64,000 nt of DNA from contig DCWG01000125.1 in assembly GCA_002327525.1 (NCBI GenBank), positions 1-64,000 on the forward strand, read 5' to 3'. This DNA comes from Gammaproteobacteria bacterium UBA2168 (lineage in GTDB: Bacteria > Pseudomonadota > Gammaproteobacteria > Pseudomonadales > Azotimanducaceae). How positions within the stretch are numbered: the stretch's first letter is position 1; each line of letters starts with the position of its first letter. The position numbers and the translations under genes are program-made. Below the pieces are notes generated by a model. That model worked only from the letters and a program-made list of their open reading frames with translations. It searched no databases and was not told the DNA's origin. Below are positions 23,976 through 32,417 of this stretch, one piece after another.

Positions 23976-25439
23976 ATGACCTCCGCAACCAGCTCCTCAC
24001 CGGATCTTCTGCTTCCCTCACTGAAAGACGTTCACGTCCTGGTCGTGGGTGACGTGATGCTCGATCGGTACTGGCACGGTGACACCCGCCGCATCTCTCA
24101 GGAAGCGCCGGTGCCGGTGGTGAACGTGGCCCACGAGGAAGTCCGGCCTGGCGGTGCCGCCAACGTGGCGCTCAACATCGCGAGTCTCGGTGCGCGTTGC
24201 ACACTCATCGGCCGCGTGGGTGACGATGAAGCGGGACGGGATCTCGCCGATACGCTGCACGCGGCGGGCGTGGTCACGGACTTCGTAGTGGCAGACGACT
24301 GGCCGACGGTGGTCAAGCTGCGAGTGTTGAGCCAAGGGCAGCAACTGCTGCGCACTGATTTCGAACAGCCCCACACAGCCGACATCGGAGACGCCTTGCT
24401 CGACCGCTTTGAAGCTCACCTGTCAAGCGCCGGGGCAGTGGTATTGCAGGACTACGACAAGGGCGTGCTTGCAGATCCGGAGGTACTCATCGCGCGTTGC
24501 CGCGCGGCGGGTGTGGATGTCGTGGTCGATCCCAAGTTCAAACCGCTCTCGCGGTATGCGGGCTCCACACTGGTCAAGCCCAATGTCGTTGAAATGCAGG
24601 CCGCCGTGGGCAGCTGGTCGTCTTCCGAGGAGCTGGTCGAGAAAACGCGAGCGCTATGCGTGGCAAACGATGTCGGTGCCTACGTCGTCACGCAGGGCGG
24701 CGCGGGTGTGAGCGTAGTGACGGCGGACGAAGACCATTTCGTGCCGGCACGTCAGGTGGAAGTGTTCGACGTAACGGGCGCGGGGGACACGACTGCCGCG
24801 GTGCTTGCCGTGGCTCGAAGTCTCGGCTGGCCGCCGCTGCGTGCGGCACAGCTCGCCAACATCGCCAGCAGCATCGTCGTCACCAAATCAGGAACGGCAA
24901 CGGTTAGTGGCCCGGAACTGGCGATGGTCGTGTCGCAGCAGTCTCGTGGAGACCGGGGTGTGATGGACCGGGATCAGTTGCTGCATGCCGTGGCATACGC
25001 GCGCGCGCAGGGAGAGCGGGTCGTGTTCACCAATGGCTGTTTCGACATCCTGCATGCGGGACACGTCAGCTATCTGGAAGAAGCGCGGGCGCTCGGAGAA
25101 CGCCTGATCGTCGCGGTGAACGACGACCAATCGGTGACGAGACTAAAGGGCCTGGGCCGACCGATAAACGAACTCGAGCGACGACAGCGTGTGTTGTCGG
25201 GTCTCGAATCCGTGGACTGGGTGGTGGCATTTACCGAGGACACACCGGAACCTCTGCTGGAGGCATTGCACCCCGATGTGCTGGTCAAGGGAGGAGACTA
25301 CGCACCCTCAGAGGTGGTCGGCGCCGAGATCGTCACGGCCTACGGCGGCGAGGTGCGCGTGCTCTCTTTGGTGGAAGACTGCAGCACCACCAAGATCCTG
25401 GAGAAAGCCGGGCCGTTGCAAGGTCAGGGTGCCGAATAA
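23976..25439 (+). CDS. hldE: Bifunctional heptose 7-phosphate kinase / heptose 1-phosphate adenylyltransferase
   Basis: HldE makes ADP-D-glycero-beta-D-manno-heptose, the precursor used by waaC and waaF. The N-terminal ribokinase-fold domain (about 1-325) has GDVMLDRYWHGD, RPGGAANVALNIASLG and the anion hole FDVTGAGDTTAAVLA. The C-terminal cytidylyltransferase-fold domain (about 340-487) has FTNGCFDILHAGHVSYLEEA (HxGH) and VNDDQSVTRLKG, ending with DCSTTKIL. I start at ATG 23976 (MTSATSSSP); nine codons upstream lack similarity. The protein is a complete fusion as in E. coli. Confidence 0.96.
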   Translation: MTSATSSSPDLLLPSLKDVHVLVVGDVMLDRYWHGDTRRISQEAPVPVVNVAHEEVRPGGAANVALNIASLGARCTLIGRVGDDEAGRDLADTLHAAGVVTDFVVADDWPTVVKLRVLSQGQQLLRTDFEQPHTADIGDALLDRFEAHLSSAGAVVLQDYDKGVLADPEVLIARCRAAGVDVVVDPKFKPLSRYAGSTLVKPNVVEMQAAVGSWSSSEELVEKTRALCVANDVGAYVVTQGGAGVSVVTADEDHFVPARQVEVFDVTGAGDTTAAVLAVARSLGWPPLRAAQLANIASSIVVTKSGTATVSGPELAMVVSQQSRGDRGVMDRDQLLHAVAYARAQGERVVFTNGCFDILHAGHVSYLEEARALGERLIVAVNDDQSVTRLKGLGRPINELERRQRVLSGLESVDWVVAFTEDTPEPLLEALHPDVLVKGGDYAPSEVVGAEIVTAYGGEVRVLSLVEDCSTTKILEKAGPLQGQGAE

Positions 25440-25483
25440 GGCGAACCGTGTTTTCCACGTATAGGTAGTACCGGTTCCGGCGG

Positions 25484-25495
25484 CCATCATGATGG
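25484..25495. promoter_or_regulatory. 12-bp perfect palindrome upstream of the macro-domain gene
   Basis: CCATCATGATGG is a perfect 12-base palindrome about 85 bases before the macro-domain start and 45 bases after hldE. Its place in a short intergenic gap fits an operator, but no regulator or promoter can be matched to it. A chance palindrome of this length is plausible in 64 kb. Confidence 0.25.
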
Positions 25496-25580
25496 TAGAG
25501 GCCGCGTATCCGGTGTCGTTGGAAGGCGCCGGTGAGGCATGGCCGACGCACATTGGCAAGCCATGTATGAAGGACGCGAA

Positions 25581-26063
25581 ATGATCAAAGAGGTCAGCGC
25601 AGACATACTGCTCAGCAAGGCTCAGGTTCTGGCGCATGGCGTAGCACCTGAAGATCACTTCAACCAGGGACTCGCACCGGCGCTGCGTCAGCAGTACCCG
25701 GCCATGGCCAAGGATTTCCGGCACTACTGCCAGGTTGTACACCCCAAGGCGGGAGAGCTCTGGGCGTAGGCAGGTGCTGACGCAAAGAGGGTGGTCAATC
25801 TGCTGATGCAAACCGCACCCAAGTCCAAACAATCGCACCCGGGTAAAGCGACGACACACAACGTCAACTGCGCGCGGCGAGCCTTACGCAAGCTCATCGA
25901 CAAAGAGGGCTTCAAGAGCGTTGCGCTTCCGCGTATCGCCACCGGTGTCGGGGGTCTCGACTGGGACGACGTCCGACCGCTGATCGAAAACCACCTCGGC
26001 GATTTGAGCATCAAGGTGTACGTCTACACCACCTACCGCAAAGGGGTGAGTGCGGGGTCTTGA
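25581..26063 (+). pseudogene. Macro-domain (ADP-ribose-binding) protein interrupted by one amber codon
   Basis: From ATG 25581 (AAGGA seven bases upstream) the frame reads MIKEVSADILLSKAQVLAHG, APEDHFNQGLAPALRQQYP, KDFRHYCQVVHPKAGELWA, then TAG at 25767-25769. It continues in the same frame as AGADAKRVVNLLMQT and ends SVALPRIATGVGGLDWDDVRPLIE...VYTTYRKG. This is a typical macro domain of about 160 residues, the fold that binds ADP-ribose or removes it from targets. The stop replaces a residue commonly Trp in relatives (TGG to TAG, one transition). Either it is a pseudogene, or readthrough or a base-call error is involved. No frameshift is present. Confidence 0.75.
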
Positions 26064-26077
26064 GCGTGGGGTTTGTG

Positions 26078-27202
26078 TCAGGTGGGCGCCATTTCCATAT
26101 ACAGCGCAGACAGGCGACGCAACTGGGCTTTGAGGTCGCGCTCTATCGAGCGTAAGTGCCGGCGCGCACCGCGTCGCATGTCCTTGCTGGTGGACGCTAT
26201 CTTTGCCCGAAGGGCCTTCCACTCATCCAGACACTCGAGAAACTGGCGGTATTCGGCATCGAGCAACGCACTCCAGCGCTCGGTCTGGGTCGCGGGTGCG
26301 TCAGTGTTGGCCAGGCGCTGTTCGGTGAGTTTGAGCTGGGTTGCGACCCGCGCTTCGTGGATGCGAAAGTGCTCGTTTTTTTTGAGGTTTGATGCCAGTC
26401 CCAGCCAAGAAGCCAGACTGATCAGCCACTTGGTTGGGTCGTAGTCGTACCAGCGGATGCCGTTTCGGTAGTCCGTTTGGAAGCGGTGATGAAAATTGTG
26501 ATAACCCTCGCCGAACGTAAAGAAAGCCAGGAAGCCGTTGTCTCGCGCCGTAGCTTCGGGATCGAACGGCCGCCGTCCCCAGTAGTGTGCTAGCGAATTG
26601 ATGAAGAACGTCGCGTGGTGAACTATCACCAGGCGCGCCACTCCCATCAGCAGCAGGTTTGCCAGCCAGTCACCGGTGAGATAGCCCACCAACAGCGCAG
26701 GCGCGAAGTTCATCGTAAGGGTGATGGGTACGTAGTAGCGGTGCTGCCACACCACGATGCGATCTTTTTTGAGATTGGCCACATTGCTGAAGTCTTCCTC
26801 GCCCGACGGCCAGTCGCGCAGCATCCAGCCGATGTGGGAGAACCACAGCCCTCTACCCGCGCAGTAGGGGTCTTTCTCGTCGTCGTCGACGTAGCGATGG
26901 TGGCGCCGGTGTCCGCTGGCCCACGCGAGCACGCTGTTTTCTACAGCAGCAGCCCCGAACAGCGCGAAGAACAGACGCAGGGTCCAGTGTGCCTGGTAGG
27001 TGTTATGTGCCCAGAGACGGTGGTAACCGGCGGTGATGGAGATGCCGGTGAAGCCGCAGAACAAGACGCAGGCGAGCCAGGCGCTCCATTCGAAGCCGAT
27101 GCTCATCGCATACCATGGCACGCCGACGACGCTGATGAGGAGCGTCGATATAAACAGGGTGCTTTGCACCACGAGCAGTGGGGGGGTGGATTGTTCGTTC
27201 AC
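26078..27202 (-). CDS. Membrane fatty-acid (acyl-CoA/acyl-lipid delta-9) desaturase
   Basis: A di-iron integral-membrane desaturase that introduces a cis double bond into saturated acyl chains. The three histidine boxes are present in order: HRLWAH, HRRHH (in SGHRRHHRYVD) and HNFHH (in GEGYHNFHHRF), with about four membrane segments around them. After the catalytic region a charged, helical C-terminal tail of about 110 residues (rich in R, K, E) extends past the usual bacterial enzyme. The start is uncertain: I use GTG 27202 (VNEQSTPP), since the 42 residues upstream in frame look non-native. The C-terminal tail has no known role to me. Confidence 0.87.
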   Translation of the reverse strand: MNEQSTPPLLVVQSTLFISTLLISVVGVPWYAMSIGFEWSAWLACVLFCGFTGISITAGYHRLWAHNTYQAHWTLRLFFALFGAAAVENSVLAWASGHRRHHRYVDDDEKDPYCAGRGLWFSHIGWMLRDWPSGEEDFSNVANLKKDRIVVWQHRYYVPITLTMNFAPALLVGYLTGDWLANLLLMGVARLVIVHHATFFINSLAHYWGRRPFDPEATARDNGFLAFFTFGEGYHNFHHRFQTDYRNGIRWYDYDPTKWLISLASWLGLASNLKKNEHFRIHEARVATQLKLTEQRLANTDAPATQTERWSALLDAEYRQFLECLDEWKALRAKIASTSKDMRRGARRHLRSIERDLKAQLRRLSALYMEMAPT

Positions 27203-27290
27203 GTCTTTCACAGGTTGGGATGTTGTTGTGCGTGCGGCCGGGATGCTATCAAGGCTGGGTGGCCGGGCAAACCTCCAAAGTGCGATGATG

Positions 27291-28061
27291 TCAGGCGGCT
27301 GGTTGTGACGATGCGAGCACTTCGGCATTGGCCGTCAGGTGAGCGGGACTGATGGTGCCGACCACGATGCTGCTGACAGCGGGCTCGGCGGCGATGCGGG
27401 GTAGATCGGTAGCCGTGCCATGGCCACTCACGAGGGCTTTTTTGATGAACACTCCGCAGCCGGCAAGTCCGGCTTCGCGGATCACCCCGAGTTCGGAAGT
27501 GTCGGCCGCGTTCAGCGTCGCCATGATGACATCCGCACCCTTTTTAAGGGCGAGCCGTGCTCCGTCAACGGTTTTGTGAGAAACGCCGACCGCGCGCACG
27601 ACGCCGTGCTGTTTCAGTTCCAGTAGTGCATCCAGCGTGCCATGGCGCTCCAGAATGTCGAGGTCGCTGCCGTCGGAGTGGATGAGCACGACGTCGAGGT
27701 AGTCGGTCGCCAATCGCAGCAGAGACCGTTCTACGCTTGCGCGGGCGTGTTCCGGTGAGAAGTCGTAGCGTGAGCCGCCCTCGTCGTACTCTTCACCCAC
27801 CTTGGTAGCCACGATCCAACGCTCCCGACGGCCCTTCAGCAGGACACCGAGCCGCTCCTCGCTGGTCCCGTACGCGGGTGCCGTGTCGATGAGGTTGATG
27901 CCGACATCCATCGCGCTATCGAGCAATCGGTGCAGTTGCGCGTCGCTCGGCAGGGTGAACGCTCGCGGATATTTGACGTCCGTATTGCGACCGATCTTAA
28001 CGGTGCCGAGACCCAGCAGAGAAACCTCGATACCTGTTTTGCCGAGTTGCCGAAGTTCCAC
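27291..28061 (-). CDS. Aldo/keto reductase
   Basis: A 256-residue NAD(P)H-dependent oxidoreductase with the (beta/alpha)8 fold. It has the N-terminal LGKTGIEVSLLGLGTVKIG, INLIDTAPAYGTSEERLGVLL with the catalytic Asp and Tyr, IVATKVGEEYD with the catalytic Lys, and DVVLIHSDGSD in place of the usual LxH strand. The start is GTG 28061, one base after the TGA of the upstream FAD oxidoreductase gene, so the two are cotranscribed. The protein is shorter than many family members (about 320) and the final helices are trimmed. Substrate unknown. Confidence 0.85.
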   Translation of the reverse strand: MELRQLGKTGIEVSLLGLGTVKIGRNTDVKYPRAFTLPSDAQLHRLLDSAMDVGINLIDTAPAYGTSEERLGVLLKGRRERWIVATKVGEEYDEGGSRYDFSPEHARASVERSLLRLATDYLDVVLIHSDGSDLDILERHGTLDALLELKQHGVVRAVGVSHKTVDGARLALKKGADVIMATLNAADTSELGVIREAGLAGCGVFIKKALVSGHGTATDLPRIAAEPAVSSIVVGTISPAHLTANAEVLASSQPAA

Positions 28062-28062
28062 G

Positions 28063-29256
28063 TCAGACCCAGGGTGGTGTGGCCGGTGGTGGTCGCGGCA
28101 GATCGATATCGACGCTGTCGGAGTACGCGGGCGGCGGCAGCTGTGCCAGTACACGATCTCCGAGATCCGGCGCCAGGGACAGTTTCGTCGGCCAGCACAC
28201 CAGTACTTGACCGACGCGTTTCGCGTAAGCGTTGTCGGGTTTCAGAAGGCGGTGTTGAGCTGGTTCCGCGCGATCCACACGAAGTGTGGAAAACTCGGCC
28301 TTGTCTAGATCGACCCAGGGTATGCACACCTTCAATTCGTCCCTGGCGTGAGCGATCTGATCGGCTTGCGTGCGATCTACTCCGCTCGTGGCGAGACGCC
28401 CCCCCAGATACCACAACCAGCGATTGCGCTGCGTGCGTCCTGTAGGGTGGCTCGTGATCGTCAGGCGCGGCTCCGGGGTCTTGATGCCGGTGAGGCAGTG
28501 CGCGTAGATGGGGTGAGGGTAGTCGTGGCGGACGACCACCTGGTGCAGGGGCCGACGCTGCATGGGAACCTGGTCGATGCCGAGGGCCGTGCACAGTCGT
28601 TCGCTGCCCGTGCCGGCGGCCACGATCAGGCTGGTACACACAAGGCTACGGCCGTCGAGATCCAGGCGCACGCCCTCGTCGCTGCATTCGGCATGTTCCA
28701 CGCTGTGCTGGAAGATGCGCTCGCGTACCGGTTGGGCCAGACGTGCAACCAGCGCGGCGGTGTCCAGCACGAAGTCATTGAGCCGGTATAGGCGGCCTGA
28801 AAAGCCATCCGCGAATGCCTGCGGATAGTCCCTTTCCTGAACCCTCTCGATGCGCCCCCGCAGGCCGCGGCTGGCAAAAAAGGAAGTCAGCGACCCCAGC
28901 GCGTTGTCTGCGGCGTACAGATAGTAGTAGTGCGAGAGCGGCGGCAGTCCGCTGAGGTCGACCTCACCTTCGCCGCGAAGGCAGGCACGCCAGCGTTCCG
29001 GCATGGCGGCGATGGCCTCGGACGCCCCGGTGAGCGCTCCGCCGAGTGCATATTTCAGCCCCCCATGGATCATGCCCTGGGAGGCAAGCGTCTGTTCGCC
29101 TCCCAGGCGGCCGGCCTCGAACAGCAATGCGCTGTATCCGAGCGCCGAGAGCCGGTTCAGTAACCACAGTCCGGCAATACCACCGCCAGCGATGACGATG
29201 TCGACTCGATGTTCGCGGCCATGTGAGGCGGTGATTGTGTTACCCGTGTCGGTCAT
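28063..29256 (-). CDS. FAD-dependent oxidoreductase (DAO/GlpD-like)
   Basis: A 397-residue flavoprotein beginning MTDTGNTITASHGREHRVDI and then VIAGGGIAGLWLLNRLSALGYSALLFEA, the dinucleotide-binding fold with GxGxxG. SQGMIHGGLKYALGG near residue 60 matches the FAD-contacting strand of the D-amino-acid oxidase/glycerol-3-phosphate dehydrogenase superfamily. TSLIVAAGTGSERL is the second flavin-binding segment. I use ATG 29256 because the 92 upstream codons run through the tandem repeat and lack domain similarity. It precedes an aldo/keto reductase by one base. The substrate is unknown; a small hydroxy or amino acid is possible. Confidence 0.8.
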   Translation of the reverse strand: MTDTGNTITASHGREHRVDIVIAGGGIAGLWLLNRLSALGYSALLFEAGRLGGEQTLASQGMIHGGLKYALGGALTGASEAIAAMPERWRACLRGEGEVDLSGLPPLSHYYYLYAADNALGSLTSFFASRGLRGRIERVQERDYPQAFADGFSGRLYRLNDFVLDTAALVARLAQPVRERIFQHSVEHAECSDEGVRLDLDGRSLVCTSLIVAAGTGSERLCTALGIDQVPMQRRPLHQVVVRHDYPHPIYAHCLTGIKTPEPRLTITSHPTGRTQRNRWLWYLGGRLATSGVDRTQADQIAHARDELKVCIPWVDLDKAEFSTLRVDRAEPAQHRLLKPDNAYAKRVGQVLVCWPTKLSLAPDLGDRVLAQLPPPAYSDSVDIDLPRPPPATPPWV

Positions 29257-29295
29257 GGCGCGACAGTAGCTTGAATCGGTAACTACCTCCAGAGG

Positions 29296-29350
29296 CCGGC
29301 TGGCCAAAAGCCAGGAGTCCGGCTGGCTAAAAGCCAGGAGGCCGGCTGGA
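29296..29350. repeat. 23-bp tandem repeat, 2.4 copies
   Basis: Between the FAD oxidoreductase and waaA lies a direct repeat of period 23. Unit 1 is 29296-29318, unit 2 is 29319-29341, and a partial third follows (29342-29350). Each full unit contains CTGGC, five bases, GCCAG, so each can form a small hairpin. Units 1 and 2 differ at two positions. It sits between divergent start codons; a role in transcription is possible but unproven. Confidence 0.6.
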
Positions 29351-29381
29351 TAAACACCCGCGCCTTTCGTACATTGGTGCG

Positions 29382-30668
29382 GTGTCAGCCCTTCTCTATC
29401 AGATCCTGTTGTATCTTGCGTATCCGCTGGTGCGTCTTCGGCTGAGGCTACGTGCGCGGCACGAACCAGAATACGGTCGGCGTATCTCGGAACGTTTCGG
29501 TACGGTGCCGCCGGACGTGCCAGCCGGGGCAATCTGGTTCCATACGGTTTCCGCCGGCGAGACCATCGCGGCTGCGCCGCTCATTGCGGAACTCGCATCC
29601 ATGTTCGATGCATCTCATCGAACACCCTTTCTGGTGACCACGATGACGCCGACCGGTTCGCACCAGGTGACCGTCCGCCTCGCCGGCGTGGTGACCCATT
29701 GTTACGCGCCGTACGACTTTCGTGCCGGGGTTCGGCGCTTCTACGACCGGGTGCAGCCCAGGTTGCTGGTGCTGATGGAGACCGAACTCTGGCCAAACCT
29801 CATCGGTGAGGCAAAACGCCGGGGTGTACCCGTGTTGCTGGTAAACGGCCGCCTATCGGAGCGGTCCGCGCGTGGCTATGCACGCGTGGGCGGGCTTACA
29901 CGACAAATGCTCAGCGGACTGCGGGCGATCGCCTGTCAGTATCCCGATCACGTGGAGCGCTTTATCGCACTCGGTGCCGATCCGGGGAAGCTCTCTGCAC
30001 TCGGCAGCGTCAAGTTCGACGTCTCCCCGGGGGACGCGCATCATCGGGAAGTCGATCGGTTGACGATGCTGTTCGGTACTCAGGGCAGAGCGGTATGGAT
30101 AGCGGGTAGCACCCATCCTGGCGAGGACGAAGTCGTACTGGCAGCACACCGCAGAGTCTTGGCGGCGGTTCCGGCCCTGCTGCTATTGGTACCGAGGCAT
30201 CCGGTGCGCGCCGCGGACGTGCTCCAGCTTGCGCGCGAAGCTGGCTTCGAGGCATTGCGTGAGAGCGAAATGAGTAGTGCGGCGCGTGCGGATGTCATTG
30301 TGTGTGACACCATGGGCGAGTTACAGGCTCTGTATGGCCTGTCCGACATTGCCTTTCTCGGCGGCAGTCTGGTGGGAGTGGGGGGGCACAATCCCATCGA
30401 GGCCGCTGTGTGCGAGCAACCCCTGGTGATTGGGCCGCATGTGTTCAATTTCCCGGATGTAGTGGCGATCTTCAAGGAGGCCGGTGTACTCACGATGGTT
30501 GCTGATGAGGAAGAACTTGCTGGCGTCATCGCGGCGGCATTACTCGATACGGAAGCGACACACACCGCGGGGAAGGCCGCGGCGGCGTTGGTGCGTGAAA
30601 ACCGCGGCGCGACCGGACGATTACTTGAGCTACTGCGAGCCGAGATCGAGGCTGCGCTGGCTCAATGA
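29382..30668 (+). CDS. waaA: 3-deoxy-D-manno-octulosonic acid (Kdo) transferase
   Basis: WaaA (GT30) transfers Kdo from CMP-Kdo to lipid IVA at the inner membrane. The 428-residue protein has an N-terminal hydrophobic anchor (ALLYQILLYLAYPLVRLRL), IWFHTVSAGETIAAAPLI, VLMETELWPNLI with the catalytic-region Glu, and LVNGRLSERSARGY. The CMP-binding half has GSTHPGEDEVVLAAH, LVPRHPVRA and FLGGSLVGVGGHNPIEAA. The start is GTG 29382. The last 39 bases overlap the convergent tolC gene. It completes the inner-core set with hldE, waaC and waaF. Confidence 0.95.
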   Translation: MSALLYQILLYLAYPLVRLRLRLRARHEPEYGRRISERFGTVPPDVPAGAIWFHTVSAGETIAAAPLIAELASMFDASHRTPFLVTTMTPTGSHQVTVRLAGVVTHCYAPYDFRAGVRRFYDRVQPRLLVLMETELWPNLIGEAKRRGVPVLLVNGRLSERSARGYARVGGLTRQMLSGLRAIACQYPDHVERFIALGADPGKLSALGSVKFDVSPGDAHHREVDRLTMLFGTQGRAVWIAGSTHPGEDEVVLAAHRRVLAAVPALLLLVPRHPVRAADVLQLAREAGFEALRESEMSSAARADVIVCDTMGELQALYGLSDIAFLGGSLVGVGGHNPIEAAVCEQPLVIGPHVFNFPDVVAIFKEAGVLTMVADEEELAGVIAAALLDTEATHTAGKAAAALVRENRGATGRLLELLRAEIEAALAQ

Positions 30669-32048
30669 TGTGACCCGGTGCACGGAATCCGTGGGATCCA
30701 TGAACTGATTGAGTTCCTGTAGGTCCTCTGGAATCAGCGTCCCCGTGGTCTGCTTGAGGAACATCAGATCGAGCACGTAGTTGTAGCGTGAATCAGCGTA
30801 GTCGAATTGGGACGAGTACAGGCGCTGTTGTGCTTGCAGCACGTCCACGATGTTACGCGTTCCCACCTCGTAGCCTGTTTGCGTCGCTTCGAGAGCGGAG
30901 GTGATGGAGGCGATGGCCTTCAGCCGTGCACTCACGCGTACCACGTCGGTCGCCACCGAACGGAACAGGTTGCGCGTATCGCGGGTCACCGTCAGTCGCT
31001 GGTTTTGCAGTTCCTGACGCGCTTGCTCGGCGAGTGCGACGGCTTCCTTGGTGAGCGAATGCGTGAACCCACCCTGGTAGATGGGCAGAGAGATGCCGAC
31101 TTGATAGGTCGTCTGATCGGTCTTGCCACTGAGAAATGACCGGCCACCAGTGGCAAGGTGGTTGTGGTTGATGCCGGCCGTAATCGTGGGTAGGTGACCA
31201 GATCGGCGCGCGGCAACCGTGCGTTCAGCGGCTCGGAGCTGGGCCTTGGCGGCGATGATCGCGAGATTGGTGGCGAGTGCGGTAGTGACCCACTCTTCCT
31301 CGTTGGAGGGTTCCGGATCGACGATGGGCAGGGTGATCGACAGGCGGTCGACACTCTCATAGGGCTCGCCCGTGAGCGTGGCCAGCGTCTCGAAAAAGAT
31401 GTCGTGGTCACCGGCTGCCTGGACACGTCGCACGACGGCGTTGTCGTAGGCCGCCTGGGCTTCGAGCACGTCGGTGATGGCCACGAGCCCGACGTCGAAG
31501 CGCTGCTGCACCTGTTCCAGCTGGCGTTTCACGGCCGCCTCCTCGGCGATGGTGGCTTCCAGCAGATCCTGTGCGCGCAGGACGTTCAGATAGGCCTGGA
31601 TAACGCGTACGATGAGGTTCTGATCGACCGCCTCCAGGCTCGCTTCGGCCGCGTCCACGGATGACCTGGCGCTGCGGTACGTGAACCAGTTTGTCAGATT
31701 CACCACCGGCTGCTGGACACTGGCTTGCCAGCCGTGCTCGTTGAATTCCTCGCCCGGAACCTTGAGCGTGCCGACACCCGAGACAGTATTGGGGATGTGA
31801 TCGGGAAACTCCCGGTCGTTCCAGGAGCTGGTCCCGCCGGTGGTGATGCTGGGCAAGAGCCCTGCGCGAGCCTGTGGAATCAGCTGCTGACGTGCCTGGA
31901 ACTGCGCCTTGGCGCCGCCGAGCACGGGATCGTTTTGAACGGCGTGTGCATAGGCGTCTGCCAGATTGGCGGCCATGGTGCCGGGTGAGACGAACGCGAC
32001 GACGACGAGCGCCACGCTGTAGAGCAGGGGTAACTTCACTTTCTTCAC
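30630..32048 (-). CDS. tolC: TolC-family outer-membrane channel protein
   Basis: TolC trimers form the outer-membrane duct for RND/ABC efflux and type I secretion. The 472-residue precursor has a signal peptide (MKKVKLPLLYSVALVVVAFV, cleavage after PGTMAA), then NLADAYAHAVQNDPVL. Two OEP repeats follow, with PSITTG, VNLTNWFTYRSAR, the VLRAQDLLEAT helix, and a C-terminal GYEVGTRNIVDVLQAQQRLY. The C-terminus YNYVLDLMFLKQTTGTL is characteristic. The start is GTG 32048 with AAAGGA upstream. It precedes the DUF1249-cpdA-parE block divergently; nudF, often found here, is absent. Confidence 0.93.
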   Translation of the reverse strand: MKKVKLPLLYSVALVVVAFVSPGTMAANLADAYAHAVQNDPVLGGAKAQFQARQQLIPQARAGLLPSITTGGTSSWNDREFPDHIPNTVSGVGTLKVPGEEFNEHGWQASVQQPVVNLTNWFTYRSARSSVDAAEASLEAVDQNLIVRVIQAYLNVLRAQDLLEATIAEEAAVKRQLEQVQQRFDVGLVAITDVLEAQAAYDNAVVRRVQAAGDHDIFFETLATLTGEPYESVDRLSITLPIVDPEPSNEEEWVTTALATNLAIIAAKAQLRAAERTVAARRSGHLPTITAGINHNHLATGGRSFLSGKTDQTTYQVGISLPIYQGGFTHSLTKEAVALAEQARQELQNQRLTVTRDTRNLFRSVATDVVRVSARLKAIASITSALEATQTGYEVGTRNIVDVLQAQQRLYSSQFDYADSRYNYVLDLMFLKQTTGTLIPEDLQELNQFMDPTDSVHRVTSLSQRSLDLGSQ

Positions 32049-32417
32049 CTGTGTCCTTTATCTATCCTTTCGAGCGCATCATTTTCCGGGCGTTGTGCGG
32101 CGGTTCCGGTATGTTTTAGCCGCTCTGCCGTCGGCAAACTCCATACGAACCTCAAAGTTTAGCATCTGGGCACTCTACAGTGTCGCAGGAAGCGATGAAT
32201 TGGTTTGTGCCAGGGGTCGAATTGTTGAGCAATAGGCAGTGACGCTTTGATCCGGCCCCGGTATATTTGGTGGCCTGCTTCCCGGAATGTGGCAGCCCCG
32301 AGCGGCGCCTCGAACCGGCCGACAGTCCTTAATTATCGGATTTGGAGGCACGCGCAAGCGGAAGCAAGCAGTAATTGAGAGATCTGAAGAACAGTTGGCG
32401 AGAGACATTCAAGCCCG
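32049..32417. other. Divergent intergenic region between tolC and the DUF1249 gene
   Basis: 369 bases with no coding frame I can support. Near the tolC side is an 11-base palindrome TGCCGTCGGCA (32126-32136). The region should carry promoters for both operons, but I could not pick -35/-10 pairs with confidence. I looked for the ADP-ribose pyrophosphatase gene and for a TPP riboswitch, both sometimes found beside tolC, and saw neither. Confidence 0.5.

Noticed and set aside
32049-32417. A possible nudF fragment or TPP riboswitch beside tolC
   Set aside because: No Nudix box in any frame and no recognisable riboswitch core; only a small palindrome is present.
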